Shown here piece after piece: positions 1 through 7,540 of a stretch of 64,000 nucleotides of DNA. The notes below the pieces were generated by a model. That model ran no database searches and had not been told where the DNA came from. It saw only the letters and a program-made list of their open reading frames with translations. Source of the DNA: Myxococcus guangdongensis (lineage in GTDB: Bacteria > Myxococcota > Myxococcia > Myxococcales > Myxococcaceae); assembly GCF_024198255.1 (NCBI RefSeq), contig NZ_JAJVKW010000001.1:1-64000 (forward strand), read 5' to 3'. Made by a program: the position numbers and the translations under genes. Positions within the stretch are counted from its first letter, which is position 1. Every line of letters begins with the position of its first letter.

Positions 1-180
1 CCCTGCCGGTCTGCGCTTCTCAGCGCTCCCTGACTGGGGCCTTCTCAAAGATTGACTGCGGTTTCCGCAATCCTTCTCTTCTTCTTGGGCTTGCTATTTG
101 GTTTTCAAAGACCGAGTCGCTTGTTTCTACCGCGACTTTTTGCTATCTTTCTTCTTGTCCGCCGCTTGCTGCTTTCGGCG
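1..180 (-). promoter_or_regulatory. rRNA operon leader (boxA-like region)
   Basis: Read on the minus strand, this AT-richer stretch has two CTTTGA-containing motifs: GGTCTTTGAAAACC at 100-113 and CAATCTTTGAGAAGG at 40-54. They resemble the boxA/antitermination sequences of bacterial rRNA leaders. A short hairpin (115-120 with 132-137) lies between them and the nearest promoter. No 16S sequence is present, so the 16S gene should start a little beyond base 1, transcribed leftwards. This is inferred from motif similarity and from the tandem promoters upstream. Confidence 0.6.
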
Positions 181-188
181 GGCTGCAT

Positions 189-217
189 CTTTTATTCAGG
201 TCCGCGTCAGCTGTCAA
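189..217 (-). promoter_or_regulatory. rrn tandem promoter, most proximal copy
   Basis: On the minus strand, -35 TTGACA (212-217) and -10 TAAAAG (189-194) are separated by 17 bases. It is the copy closest to the presumed 16S gene and differs from the upstream three in what follows the -10 box (ATGCAGCCC rather than CCGCGCCCC). Confidence 0.6.
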
Positions 218-291
218 CTTCGACTTGCGTCCCCTTGGCTCTCTCGAAGTTCTCAGCGCCGCCCAGTGGCTTCCGCTGTTTCTCTTCGTGA

Positions 292-330
292 GGGGCGCGG
301 CTTCTACCTCTTCGCCGCATCCCGTGTCAA
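292..330 (-). promoter_or_regulatory. rrn tandem promoter, second copy
   Basis: Minus-strand TTGACA (325-330), 18-base spacer, TAGAAG (301-306), then the GC-rich discriminator CCGCGCCCC (292-300). This -10 plus discriminator block recurs in the next two copies. A GC-rich discriminator is the hallmark of stringently controlled stable-RNA promoters. Confidence 0.65.
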
Positions 331-388
331 CCGCTGCTTCGTTGACCACCCCGTCGTTCCCGCCCGCTTGCTGCCGGGCTTCCTCGTC

Positions 389-425
389 GGGGCGCGGCTT
401 CTACCACCGCCGCATCTTCTGTCAA
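389..425 (-). promoter_or_regulatory. rrn tandem promoter, third copy
   Basis: Minus-strand TTGACA (420-425), 16-base spacer, TAGAAG (398-403), then CCGCGCCCC (389-397). The 15 bases from the -10 box onward are identical to the second copy. Confidence 0.65.
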
Positions 426-507
426 CCCACTGCGCTGACCGCCGTATTTCCGATGTCGTCCTGCCTTCGCCCGAAAGACTCCGCGCCAGTGCGCGGCTTC
501 GTTGCGA

Positions 508-544
508 GGGGCGCGGCTTGTACCACCGCCGCGACTGAAGTCAA
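508..544 (-). promoter_or_regulatory. rrn tandem promoter, fourth copy
   Basis: Minus-strand TTGACT (539-544), 16-base spacer, TACAAG (517-522), then CCGCGCCCC (508-516). It shares the GCGGCGGTGG spacer end with the third copy, suggesting duplication of a promoter unit. Confidence 0.6.
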
Positions 545-654
545 ACCGCTGACAAGCTGCCCTCCCCCGCCGACCCAGCTCAGTGCCGTCTCCCATGAGA
601 CGACGTCCTGCCCCACCACCCGCACGCCCACTGAACCACTACCATCCGGTCGAC

Positions 655-683
655 CATGTATGGAGCGCTCCGGAGATTGTCAA
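655..683 (-). promoter_or_regulatory. rrn tandem promoter, most distal copy
   Basis: Minus-strand TTGACA (678-683), 17-base spacer, TACATG (655-660). It lacks the CCGCGCCCC discriminator, so it is either an older copy or a chance match. An inverted repeat lies in the spacer (GGAGCGCTCC). Confidence 0.4.
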
Positions 684-784
684 CTCGCTGTCACGAGCCG
701 CTCCGGACGCTTGCCTGCCCCCTGACAGCCCGCTTAGGGCCACCTTGAGGCGCACGGTCCTATCCATTTTGAATCAGAGAACCA

Positions 785-801
785 CAGCGCCCGAGGCGCT
801 G
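785..801 (-). terminator. Hairpin downstream of gmk
   Basis: A perfect 7-base inverted repeat, CAGCGCC / GGCGCTG with a 3-base loop, lies about 160 bases past the gmk stop and ahead of the rrn promoters. It has no clear T-run, so termination here is only suggested. The rest of 700-960 shows nothing recognisable. Confidence 0.3.
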
Positions 802-960
802 ATTCCACGGCGTTTCCGACGTGGCTCCCGGTGACGCGAAGGCGACCTGCCCTTTCGCGCCTCGCCGTGAGGTGGGCGGCTTATCCACCAAGCCAGGGAG
901 CAGCGCAAGAAGTTTGCTTCTCGTCACTTCCGCGCCACCCGGAGGACACCTTCCCCAGGC

Positions 961-1584
961 TCAGACGCCGAGCTTCAACCGGGAGACGTCCGCGCGACCC
1001 CGGCGGCATCCCTCGGCGACGACCACGGCCTTGAGCTCACTGTAGGCCCGGTCGAAGTCGTCATTCACGACCACATAGTCGTACGCGGCGATTCCCCGCT
1101 CCATCTCGGAGCGCGCCGCCAGCATGCGCCGACGGATGGTCTCGTCGGAGTCCGTCTGTCGGTCCCTCAGGCGACGCTCGAGTTCCTCCATGGAGGGCGG
1201 CAGCACGAAGATGAGGACCGCGTCCGGGTGCTTGCGCTTGATGGCCTGGCCGCCCTGCACGTCGATGTCGAAGATGGCCACGCCCCGGTTGGCCCGGGCG
1301 ATGTCCACCGTCGACTGGGGGCTCCCGTAGAAGTGGCCATGGACCTCCGCCCACTCCACGAACTCACCGCGTTCGATCTTCGCCTGGAAGGTGGCCACGT
1401 CCACGAAGTGGTAGTCGACGCCTTCCTGCTCCTTGCCTCGGGGCCGGCGCGTCGTGACGCTGATGGAGAAGTTCGCCTGGGGCGTCTCCCGGAGGAGTCG
1501 GTGGGCCAGGGTGGTCTTCCCCGCTCCCGAGGGGGCGGAGAGGACGAGCAACAGACCGGGCGGAAGGATGGTGGTTTCGCTCAT
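961..1584 (-). CDS. gmk: Guanylate kinase
   Basis: Phosphorylates GMP (and dGMP) to GDP with ATP, an essential step of purine nucleotide supply in the cytoplasm. The 207-residue length is normal for the family. The N-terminal P-loop SAPSGAGKTT (residues 16-25) is followed by the GMP-binding segment containing SVTTRRPRGKEQEGVDYHF, typical of GMP kinases. The start codon overlaps the stop of yicC by 4 bases (ATGA), so the two genes are translationally coupled. yicC-gmk adjacency is common in bacteria. The next gene downstream would be the rRNA operon. Confidence 0.96.
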   Translation of the reverse strand: MSETTILPPGLLLVLSAPSGAGKTTLAHRLLRETPQANFSISVTTRRPRGKEQEGVDYHFVDVATFQAKIERGEFVEWAEVHGHFYGSPQSTVDIARANRGVAIFDIDVQGGQAIKRKHPDAVLIFVLPPSMEELERRLRDRQTDSDETIRRRMLAARSEMERGIAAYDYVVVNDDFDRAYSELKAVVVAEGCRRGRADVSRLKLGV

Positions 1585-2459
1585 TCGACGTTCTGCACCT
1601 GTTCGCGGATGCGCTCGACCTCGGCCTTCATCGAGACCACGCGCGCGGAGATGTCCGCGTGCTGGCTCTTGGAGCCCGTCGTGTTCACCTCGCGGTGCAT
1701 CTCCTGCACGAGAAAGTCCATGCGGCGGCCCGTGGGCTCCTGGCTCGCCATGAGGGCGCGGAACTGCTCGAGGTGGCTGGCCAGACGCGTCACCTCCTCG
1801 GCGATGTCCGTGCGCTCGGCGAAGAGCGCGACCTCCTGGGCCAGCCGCTGCGGGTCCACCGCGACGCCGCGCGCCAGCTCCGCCACGCGCTCGGTGAGCC
1901 GCTGCTGGTAGTCCTGCACGGCGCGGGGCGCGAGCTGCGCCACCTCCCGGCTCCAGCCCTCGAGCAGCTTCATGCGCGCGTCCAGGTCGGCGTGGATGGC
2001 CTCGCCCTCGACGAGCCGCATCTTCTCCAGGGCCCCGAGCGCCTGGTCCAGCGCCGCCGTCACCGCGGGCGTCGCGGCCTCCAGGTCCACGCCCTTCTCC
2101 TCCAGGCGGACCACGCCCTGCTGGTTCGCCACCTGGGACCAGGTGACGTCCTGAGACAGGCCCAGCTCCTTGGCCAGCTCCCGGAAGGTGCGCAGGTACT
2201 CGCGCGCCAGGTTGAGGTCCACCGTGGGAACGGTGCCAGAGGCCGTGGAGGACTGCCGCTTCACCAGCAGCTCGACCGAGCCACGCGCCAGCCGGTCCTT
2301 CACCTGCTTCGTGACGAGGGGCTCGAGGGAGGCGAGCTCGCGCGGCAGCCGCGCCTTCACCTCGCAGAACTTGTGATTGAGCGAGCGCAGCTCCACGGAG
2401 ACCTCTTCGTCGCCCACGCGCGCGCGGCCCGCTCCAAACCCGGTCATGCTCTTCAGCAT
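1581..2459 (-). CDS. yicC: YicC/YloC-family endoribonuclease
   Basis: A 292-residue member of the YicC family, whose E. coli member is an RNA endonuclease involved in small-RNA turnover. The diagnostic N-terminus MLKSMTGFGAG begins at 2459, and the conserved C-terminal end has EMHREVNTTGSK and a terminal EVERIREQVQNVE helix. The frame stays open upstream to 2585, but the family always begins near the SMTGFG motif, so 2459 is chosen. No Shine-Dalgarno sequence precedes this ATG, and a well-formed promoter ends only 7 bases before it, suggesting a leaderless mRNA. It overlaps gmk by 4 bases. Confidence 0.92.
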   Translation of the reverse strand: MLKSMTGFGAGRARVGDEEVSVELRSLNHKFCEVKARLPRELASLEPLVTKQVKDRLARGSVELLVKRQSSTASGTVPTVDLNLAREYLRTFRELAKELGLSQDVTWSQVANQQGVVRLEEKGVDLEAATPAVTAALDQALGALEKMRLVEGEAIHADLDARMKLLEGWSREVAQLAPRAVQDYQQRLTERVAELARGVAVDPQRLAQEVALFAERTDIAEEVTRLASHLEQFRALMASQEPTGRRMDFLVQEMHREVNTTGSKSQHADISARVVSMKAEVERIREQVQNVE

Positions 2460-2466
2460 TGGGCGG

Positions 2467-2495
2467 TTGCTAGGGGCTTTCCGCCCGCAGGTCAA
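2467..2495 (-). promoter_or_regulatory. yicC-gmk promoter
   Basis: Minus-strand TTGACC (2490-2495), 17-base spacer, TAGCAA (2467-2472). The -10 box ends 7 bases upstream of the yicC ATG, so transcription would begin at or within a base or two of the start codon. Confidence 0.55.
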
Positions 2496-2542
2496 GCAGC
2501 GTGCTTGCACGCCTTTCAGTTCTGTGTAGGGTCCGCGCCGCG

Positions 2543-3637
2543 ATGTCCTGGCACAAGCGGCTCGAGTTGTGGGCGAAGCTGGCACTCGCGCTCGTGGCGT
2601 CCCTGCTGTTCTGGCGCCCCGGCCGCAAGCTGCGCCCCGGAAGTTCCCTCCCCGTCCCCCGGAAGGTGCTGCTCGTGCGGCCCGACAACCGCGTGGGCGA
2701 GGCGCTCCTCACCACCCCCCTGCTGCGCGTCCTCAAGAGCCAGGTCCACCCCGCGCCCGAGGTCCATATCCTGGTCCACGCCAAGGTGGCCCGGGTCCTC
2801 GCCAACCACCCCGACGCGGACCAGGTCATCGCCTTCGACCGCCGACGCATCTGGTCAGGGCCCCTGGCCCCCGGCATCCGCGCGCTGCGCCAGGCGAACT
2901 ACGACCTCGTGGTCGACTGCGCCAACTGGGAGGCCCCGTCCGTGACGAGCGCGCTGGTGGCGCGGCTCGCCGGCCCTCGCGCCGTGGTCGTCGGGCCCAA
3001 GATCTGGCCGGTGACGCACCTGCACTCGCTCTCCGTTCCTTCACGGCCCGACACCCGCAGCGAGGCTGTCCAGCGCACCCACCTGCTCTCCCCCGTGGCT
3101 GGCAATGCGCTGGCCCGGGAGCTGTCCTTCCGGGAGCCGTACATCCGCGACTCCTTCCGCACGTTCCTGGAGGAGGACGCCTCGAACCCGTGCGCGGTCA
3201 TCAATCCTGGTGGCCGACTGGGGCCTCGGCGCATCCCCCCGGAGGCCTTCGCCGCCGCGGCGCGGGCGTTGCTGGAGTCGGGCCGCACGCCCATCGTGAC
3301 GTGGGGGCCCGGAGAGGAAGAGCTCGCGAAGGCCGTGCTCGCCGGCGCGCCCGGGGCTCGACTGGCGCCGCCCACCAACCTGGATGAGCTCGCGGCCCTG
3401 ATGCGCGCCGCGGGCCTCACCGTGTGCAACAACACGGGGCCCATGCACCTGTCCGTCGCCGTGGGTGCGCCGACGTTGGCGTTCTTCCTCCGGATGGACA
3501 TGGAGCGCTGGGGCCACGCCTATGGCCCCCACCGCATGGTCGACCTCACGGCCATCGTCGATGGCGCGGGTGGACAGGGGCTCGAGGCTCGCGCCGCCGA
3601 AGAGGCGCGGTCCTTCGCCGCGAAGCTCACCGCGTAG
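2543..3637 (+). CDS. Glycosyltransferase family 9 (heptosyltransferase-like)
   Basis: Probably transfers heptose or a related sugar to the lipopolysaccharide core. The 364-residue protein has a hydrophobic N-terminal stretch (about residues 7-20). It carries the GT9 landmarks: LLVRPDNRVGEALLTTPLL near the start, INPGGRLGPRRIPPE before the second Rossmann domain, and CNNTGPMHLSVAVGAPTLA near the C-terminus, where GT9 enzymes bind the ADP-sugar. ATG 2543 (MSWHKRL) is preferred over the open frame beginning at 2501. It diverges from yicC, and its end overlaps the convergent Trm112-like gene by 11 bases. The exact acceptor is unknown. The heptose donor genes lie immediately next to it. Confidence 0.88.
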   Translation: MSWHKRLELWAKLALALVASLLFWRPGRKLRPGSSLPVPRKVLLVRPDNRVGEALLTTPLLRVLKSQVHPAPEVHILVHAKVARVLANHPDADQVIAFDRRRIWSGPLAPGIRALRQANYDLVVDCANWEAPSVTSALVARLAGPRAVVVGPKIWPVTHLHSLSVPSRPDTRSEAVQRTHLLSPVAGNALARELSFREPYIRDSFRTFLEEDASNPCAVINPGGRLGPRRIPPEAFAAAARALLESGRTPIVTWGPGEEELAKAVLAGAPGARLAPPTNLDELAALMRAAGLTVCNNTGPMHLSVAVGAPTLAFFLRMDMERWGHAYGPHRMVDLTAIVDGAGGQGLEARAAEEARSFAAKLTA

Positions 3638-3809
3638 GAGCGTCCTCCCGAGTCATCAGCTCGGGAAGCAGCTGCGGCACGCCGTCCTTCACGGGCCACC
3701 AGGCCCGGCAGGCCGCGCAGTGGAGCCGCTCCGTGGCGCCAGTCCCCAGGACGACGAGCGCCCCCTTGCATCGGGGGCAGCCCAGCACCGCCAGGAGCCC
3801 GGCATCCAT
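3627..3809 (-). CDS. Trm112-like zinc-binding protein (YcaR type)
   Basis: A 60-residue protein with two CxxC knuckles (C11/C14 and C31/C34), the pattern of the Trm112/YcaR family (UPF0434). It is the last gene of the minus-strand lipopolysaccharide cluster, 3 bases past the HldE adenylyltransferase stop. In E. coli the homologue ycaR follows msbA-lpxK, and here too it sits in a cluster with lpxK and an msbA-like gene. The family's bacterial function is unsettled. Eukaryotic Trm112 activates methyltransferases. Its 3' end overlaps the convergent glycosyltransferase gene. Confidence 0.85.
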   Translation of the reverse strand: MDAGLLAVLGCPRCKGALVVLGTGATERLHCAACRAWWPVKDGVPQLLPELMTREDAPTR

Positions 3810-3812
3810 GGG

Positions 3813-4301
3813 CTACTTCGCGTCCTCGCGCCCGAGCCGACGCGCCAGCTCCGTGGTGCTGTGGTTCTTCGGGTCGCCCGACACCGCGGTGCGGCCACCG
3901 TACGCGCGGACCTCGTCACCCTCGGGGATGCTGTCAGGCGTGTAGTCCGTGCCCTTCACGTGCACATCCGGCTTCAACACCCGGATGATGGCGCGGACGT
4001 TCGGGTCGTCGAAGACGATGACCCGGTCCGTGCACGCGAGGGCGGCGACCAGCTCCGCGCGCTCGTTCTCCGGGATGTGCGGCCTGCCAGGCCCCTTGTA
4101 GGCGCGCGTCGAGGCATCCGAGTTCACCGCCACCACCAGCACGTCCGCCAGCTCTCGCGCGCCCTCCAGGTAGCGCACGTGGCCCACGTGCAGCAGGTCG
4201 AAGACGCCGTTGGCGAGCGCCACCGTGCGGCCCTCCTGCTTCCAGCGGGCTCTCGCCTCCGCCACCTGCTCGAGCGACTGAATCTTCTCCAGGGTGCTCA
4301 T
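3813..4301 (-). CDS. rfaE2: Heptose-1-phosphate adenylyltransferase (RfaE domain II)
   Basis: Converts D-glycero-beta-D-manno-heptose 1-phosphate plus ATP to ADP-heptose, the donor for inner-core heptosyltransferases. The 162-residue protein has the nucleotidyltransferase signature NGVFDLLHVGHVRYL (residues 31-45, HxGH at 38-41) and later the ERAELVAAL segment. In E. coli this activity is the C-terminal half of HldE. Here it is a separate polypeptide whose start overlaps the kinase stop by 4 bases, so the two halves are made in coupled fashion. Confidence 0.94.
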   Translation of the reverse strand: MSTLEKIQSLEQVAEARARWKQEGRTVALANGVFDLLHVGHVRYLEGARELADVLVVAVNSDASTRAYKGPGRPHIPENERAELVAALACTDRVIVFDDPNVRAIIRVLKPDVHVKGTDYTPDSIPEGDEVRAYGGRTAVSGDPKNHSTTELARRLGREDAK

Positions 4302-5329
4302 CGCGCGCTCCGCAGCTCCGCCAGCAGCTCATCCCGGGACACCGTCGCGGTCCCCGGCTTCTGCACCACCATGGACCCCGCCACGTTCGCCAGCCTCGCC
4401 GCCTCGCCGAACGAGGCTCCGGCCGCGACCGCCAGGGAGAAGGTCGCAATCACCGTGTCGCCCGCGCCCGTCACGTCCACCGCGGCCTTCGCGCCGTGCA
4501 CCGGGATGAGGTCCACGCCGCCGTCCGCGTCGAAGAGCGCCATGCCGTGGCGGCCCCGCGTCACCAGCAACGCACGACACCCCAGCCGGCGCACCGCTTC
4601 CTTCCCGGCCAGGAGCAGGTCCTCCTCCGAGCGCACGGGCCGGCCCGCGAGCGCCTCCAGCTCGGGCTCGTTGGGCTTGCACACCGTCACCCCCGAGAAC
4701 GACGCGAGCGCATAGCGGCTGTCCACGCACACCGGCAGCCCATCCGCCGCGAGCTTCCGGAGCACGCCTCGGACCTCATCGTTCAGCACCCCCGCGCCGT
4801 AGTCCGAGACCACCACCGCGTCCGCATCCCGAGCGGCCTGCTCGACATGTCGGGCCAGGGCCTTGCGCGCCCGGGGCGGCAACGCGGAGTGCTGTCCACG
4901 GTCCAGGCGCAGCATCTGCTGCCGCGTGGTGCTCACCCCTCCGGCCAGGATGCGCGTCTTCGTCTCCGTCGCGAGGCCTCGACCTCCCACCGCGTGCAAC
5001 CGGACTCCCGCCTCCGAGAACAGGTGGCGCAGCTCGCCGCCCATCTCGTCCGCGCCGAGCACGCCGACGGCCGTCACCTGTCCCGTCAAGGCACGGACGT
5101 TGGCCGCGACGTTCGCGCCTCCGCCCAGCTTCACCTCCGCGGACTCGTAACGGACGATGAGCACGGGCGCCTCGCGGCTCACCCGGTCCGTCTGTCCGTA
5201 GATGTAGTGGTCTGCGACGAGGTCCCCGACCAGCAGCACACGACGACGCGAGAACGCGAGCGGCAGGCGAGAGGACAAGGGCGAGGAGCGAACGGGCGAG
5301 ACCGCGGCCATGGCGGCGGTTTGTCCCAC
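4298..5329 (-). CDS. rfaE1: Heptose-7-phosphate kinase (RfaE domain I)
   Basis: PfkB/ribokinase-family kinase producing D-glycero-beta-D-manno-heptose 1,7-bisphosphate in the ADP-heptose pathway. The 343-residue protein shows the N-terminal VGDLVADHYIYG segment, the GGGANVAANVRAL substrate-binding loop, and the C-terminal VDVTGAGDTVIATF anion-hole/catalytic-base motif with the GAGD signature. The start is GTG 5329, 2 bases behind a GAGGGGGG purine run; an internal ATG at 5311 is the alternative. It lies 13 bases after lpxK and overlaps rfaE2 by 4 bases. Confidence 0.94.
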   Translation of the reverse strand: MGQTAAMAAVSPVRSSPLSSRLPLAFSRRRVLLVGDLVADHYIYGQTDRVSREAPVLIVRYESAEVKLGGGANVAANVRALTGQVTAVGVLGADEMGGELRHLFSEAGVRLHAVGGRGLATETKTRILAGGVSTTRQQMLRLDRGQHSALPPRARKALARHVEQAARDADAVVVSDYGAGVLNDEVRGVLRKLAADGLPVCVDSRYALASFSGVTVCKPNEPELEALAGRPVRSEEDLLLAGKEAVRRLGCRALLVTRGRHGMALFDADGGVDLIPVHGAKAAVDVTGAGDTVIATFSLAVAAGASFGEAARLANVAGSMVVQKPGTATVSRDELLAELRSAR

Positions 5330-5342
5330 AGCCCCCCTCGTC

Positions 5343-6446
5343 TCACAAGTCGGCTGACGCGCCCGCCAGCCCGAGCGCCCGACGCAGATGGGCCTCCCCC
5401 TCCAGCACCTCCACCCCCAACCGCACCCTCCACGCCTCGAACCCGGATGGCAGCCGCACCGCGTCCTTCTCGGTCGTCACCACCACCACGCCTCGACGCG
5501 TCGCCCGCAGGGCCACGTCCTCCAGCTCCTCGGACGTGAAGCGGTGATGGTCCGGGAAGAGCGCCGCGTCGACGACCTCCACGCCCAGCGACCTCAGGGT
5601 CTTCAGGAAGCCCCCCGGCCTGCCAAGTCCCGCCAGGGCCAACACGCCCTGCCCTCGCAGGTGCTCGGGTGGATGCGACAGGCCGGCAGGGTCCATCCAT
5701 GCCGACGGCCCGTAACGCGCGCGCACCCGGGGAATCGGCTCGGATTCTCGCGGGAGGCTCACCACCAGGGGCTCGCCCACGGCCAATGCGGACGTGCGCA
5801 CCCAAAGGAGCGTGGCACGTCGAATCGATGACGGAGGCTCTCTGAGGGGGCCTCGGGGAAGCATGTGGCCGTTGCCCAGCCCCACGGCTTCGTCCACCAC
5901 CACCAGGTCCTCGTCCCGCGCGAGGCGACGGTGCTGGAAGCCATCGTCGAGCAACACCGTGTCCAGGCCGAACTCGTCTCGCGCTCGCAGGGCACTGGAG
6001 ACCCGGTCCGGGTTCACGAAGAGCCTCACGCTCGGACAACGCGTCGCGAGCAGCAGGGGTTCGTCTCCCGCGTCCTCCACCGAGGGCAGCGGCTCCGCTC
6101 CCGTGAAGGTCAGCGGCTCTCGTGAGCGCCGGCCGTAGCCTCTCGTGAGGATGCCGACCTTGCGGCCTGCTCGAACGAGCTGCTCCGCCAGGTGCAGAAC
6201 CGCGGGCGTCTTGCCCGTTCCGCCCACGTTGAGGTTGCCCACGGAGATGACTCGGAGCCCCTCGACACGCTCGGCTCGCAGAAGTCCACCGTCGTACAGG
6301 GCTCCTCGCAGATGCACCGCCGCGGCGTAGGTCCACGACAATGCCGTCAACGGCGACAGCAACGCCTTGCGGCCCCAGGCCTCCGGTGTCGGTGGGTAGA
6401 AGACCCGCTCGATGGCGGTGGATGACTCGGGGGCAGGAGGACTCAA
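5343..6446 (-). CDS. lpxK: Tetraacyldisaccharide 4'-kinase
   Basis: Phosphorylates the 4' position of the lipid A disaccharide precursor at the inner membrane. The 367-residue length is slightly above the usual 310-340. Features include the N-terminal membrane-anchoring region (SPLTALSWTYAAAVHLRGALYDGG), the P-loop SVGNLNVGGTGKTPAV (about residues 68-83), the ILTRGYGRRSREP segment and the LLDDGFQHRRLARD motif. The last of these contains the DDGFQH signature of the family. Genes on both sides belong to lipopolysaccharide synthesis. Confidence 0.95.
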   Translation of the reverse strand: MSPPAPESSTAIERVFYPPTPEAWGRKALLSPLTALSWTYAAAVHLRGALYDGGLLRAERVEGLRVISVGNLNVGGTGKTPAVLHLAEQLVRAGRKVGILTRGYGRRSREPLTFTGAEPLPSVEDAGDEPLLLATRCPSVRLFVNPDRVSSALRARDEFGLDTVLLDDGFQHRRLARDEDLVVVDEAVGLGNGHMLPRGPLREPPSSIRRATLLWVRTSALAVGEPLVVSLPRESEPIPRVRARYGPSAWMDPAGLSHPPEHLRGQGVLALAGLGRPGGFLKTLRSLGVEVVDAALFPDHHRFTSEELEDVALRATRRGVVVVTTEKDAVRLPSGFEAWRVRLGVEVLEGEAHLRRALGLAGASADL

Positions 6447-6501
6447 GACCGATGGGCTCCCATCGCCCGGAGCTCGCGGTGCTCGACGTTCGCCATGGGA
6501 T

Positions 6502-7536
6502 TCATCGACGAGCCCCGCTGGCCGCCTCGGCGTACAAGGCGAGCACGTCAGCGGCGATGCGCGCGTTTGTCGGATGAGCCACCGGCGCCAGGACGCCCGA
6601 GAGCGCGGCCGTCACGACTGCTTCGGGCGTGGGCTCGGCCACCCTGGCATCCGCCAGGTCCGGCAGCGCCCCTTCGTCCACCGCAACCACTCGGACTCCA
6701 CACGCTCGCGCCTGGGCCGCGGCCCTCGCGCTCCAGTCATTCCCCAAGCCCAGCAGCCATACCTCGTCCAATGCCTTCAGCCAGCGCGCGAAGTCCGCTC
6801 CCTGCTGATAGCCCGCGAAGACCACCGCGTCCGTCAGCCCCAGCGTCGCCACCTGATTGCGCGTCGCTTCCAGCAACGCTCCGTCACCCACGAGGACGAA
6901 GCGTGCATGGGGATGGTGCTGACGGTACTTCGCGAAGGCCTCCACGCCGACCGAATGGCGCCTCGATGGCTGGAACGTGGAGACCATTCCCACCAAAGGT
7001 CCACCCGTGAGCCCCAGCTCGCGCCGGAGTGACGCACGGTCCGCTTCGGGCTGGAACCTCGGGTCCACCAGCGCCGGGAGCACCCGGGCCCGCTTCCCTC
7101 GCTCCAACAGCCTCGGCAACAACGCGCTCGCCGGAACCGTGTACGCATCCGCCGCGGGCAACGACGAACGCAGCGAGCGGGGGGCGTGCAGCGAGCGCAG
7201 CAACACCGCGCCTCGGGGACGGCCCCACCTCGCCAGGAAGTGGTCGTGGCTGAAGTGCGAATGCACCACGTCCACCTGCCGCGCGCGCAGACGTCGCGAG
7301 TCGCTCCACATGCGCCACGGCGGCGACTTCACGGACAACTCCAGGCCGCCTTCGTCCAACAGGCCGAGTTCCTGGAAGCGAGGCACCGCGGGCTCCTCCG
7401 CCGGCACGTCCTTGCGCCGACGGTCCACCGCCACCGTCACCTCGTGCCCGGCATCCCGCTGCGCTCGGGCCAGCAGCGCGACGTTCTCCGCGGGGCCACT
7501 GAAGAACGGGCTCGCGAGCAGGTGAAGAATGCGCAT
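6502..7536 (-). CDS. Glycosyltransferase family 4, degenerate EX7E
   Basis: Predicted cytoplasmic GT-B glycosyltransferase for lipopolysaccharide core assembly, 344 residues. The N-terminal MRILHLLASPFFSGPAENVALLAR matches GT4 proteins (G-rich loop near residue 14), and the middle has GGPLVGMVSTFQPSRRHS and RFVLVGDGALLEA. Where GT4 enzymes usually carry an EX7E donor-binding motif, this one reads SARAAAQARACGVRVVAVDEG, with the first Glu replaced. That could mean altered donor use or loss of activity. It is 4 bases downstream of another glycosyltransferase in the same direction. Confidence 0.82.
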   Translation of the reverse strand: MRILHLLASPFFSGPAENVALLARAQRDAGHEVTVAVDRRRKDVPAEEPAVPRFQELGLLDEGGLELSVKSPPWRMWSDSRRLRARQVDVVHSHFSHDHFLARWGRPRGAVLLRSLHAPRSLRSSLPAADAYTVPASALLPRLLERGKRARVLPALVDPRFQPEADRASLRRELGLTGGPLVGMVSTFQPSRRHSVGVEAFAKYRQHHPHARFVLVGDGALLEATRNQVATLGLTDAVVFAGYQQGADFARWLKALDEVWLLGLGNDWSARAAAQARACGVRVVAVDEGALPDLADARVAEPTPEAVVTAALSGVLAPVAHPTNARIAADVLALYAEAASGARR

Positions 7537-7540
7537 CCGC

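Noticed and set aside
115..143. Plus-strand hairpin AGTCGC/GCGACT followed by TTTTTG that looks like a rho-independent terminator.
   Set aside because: The region reads as an rRNA leader on the other strand; a weak 6-bp stem with an 11-base loop is poor as a terminator and nothing known is transcribed into it from the left.
52..834. Several small open frames on both strands in the left-end region.
   Set aside because: They overlap the tandem promoters, have no ribosome binding sites and show no recognisable protein sequence.
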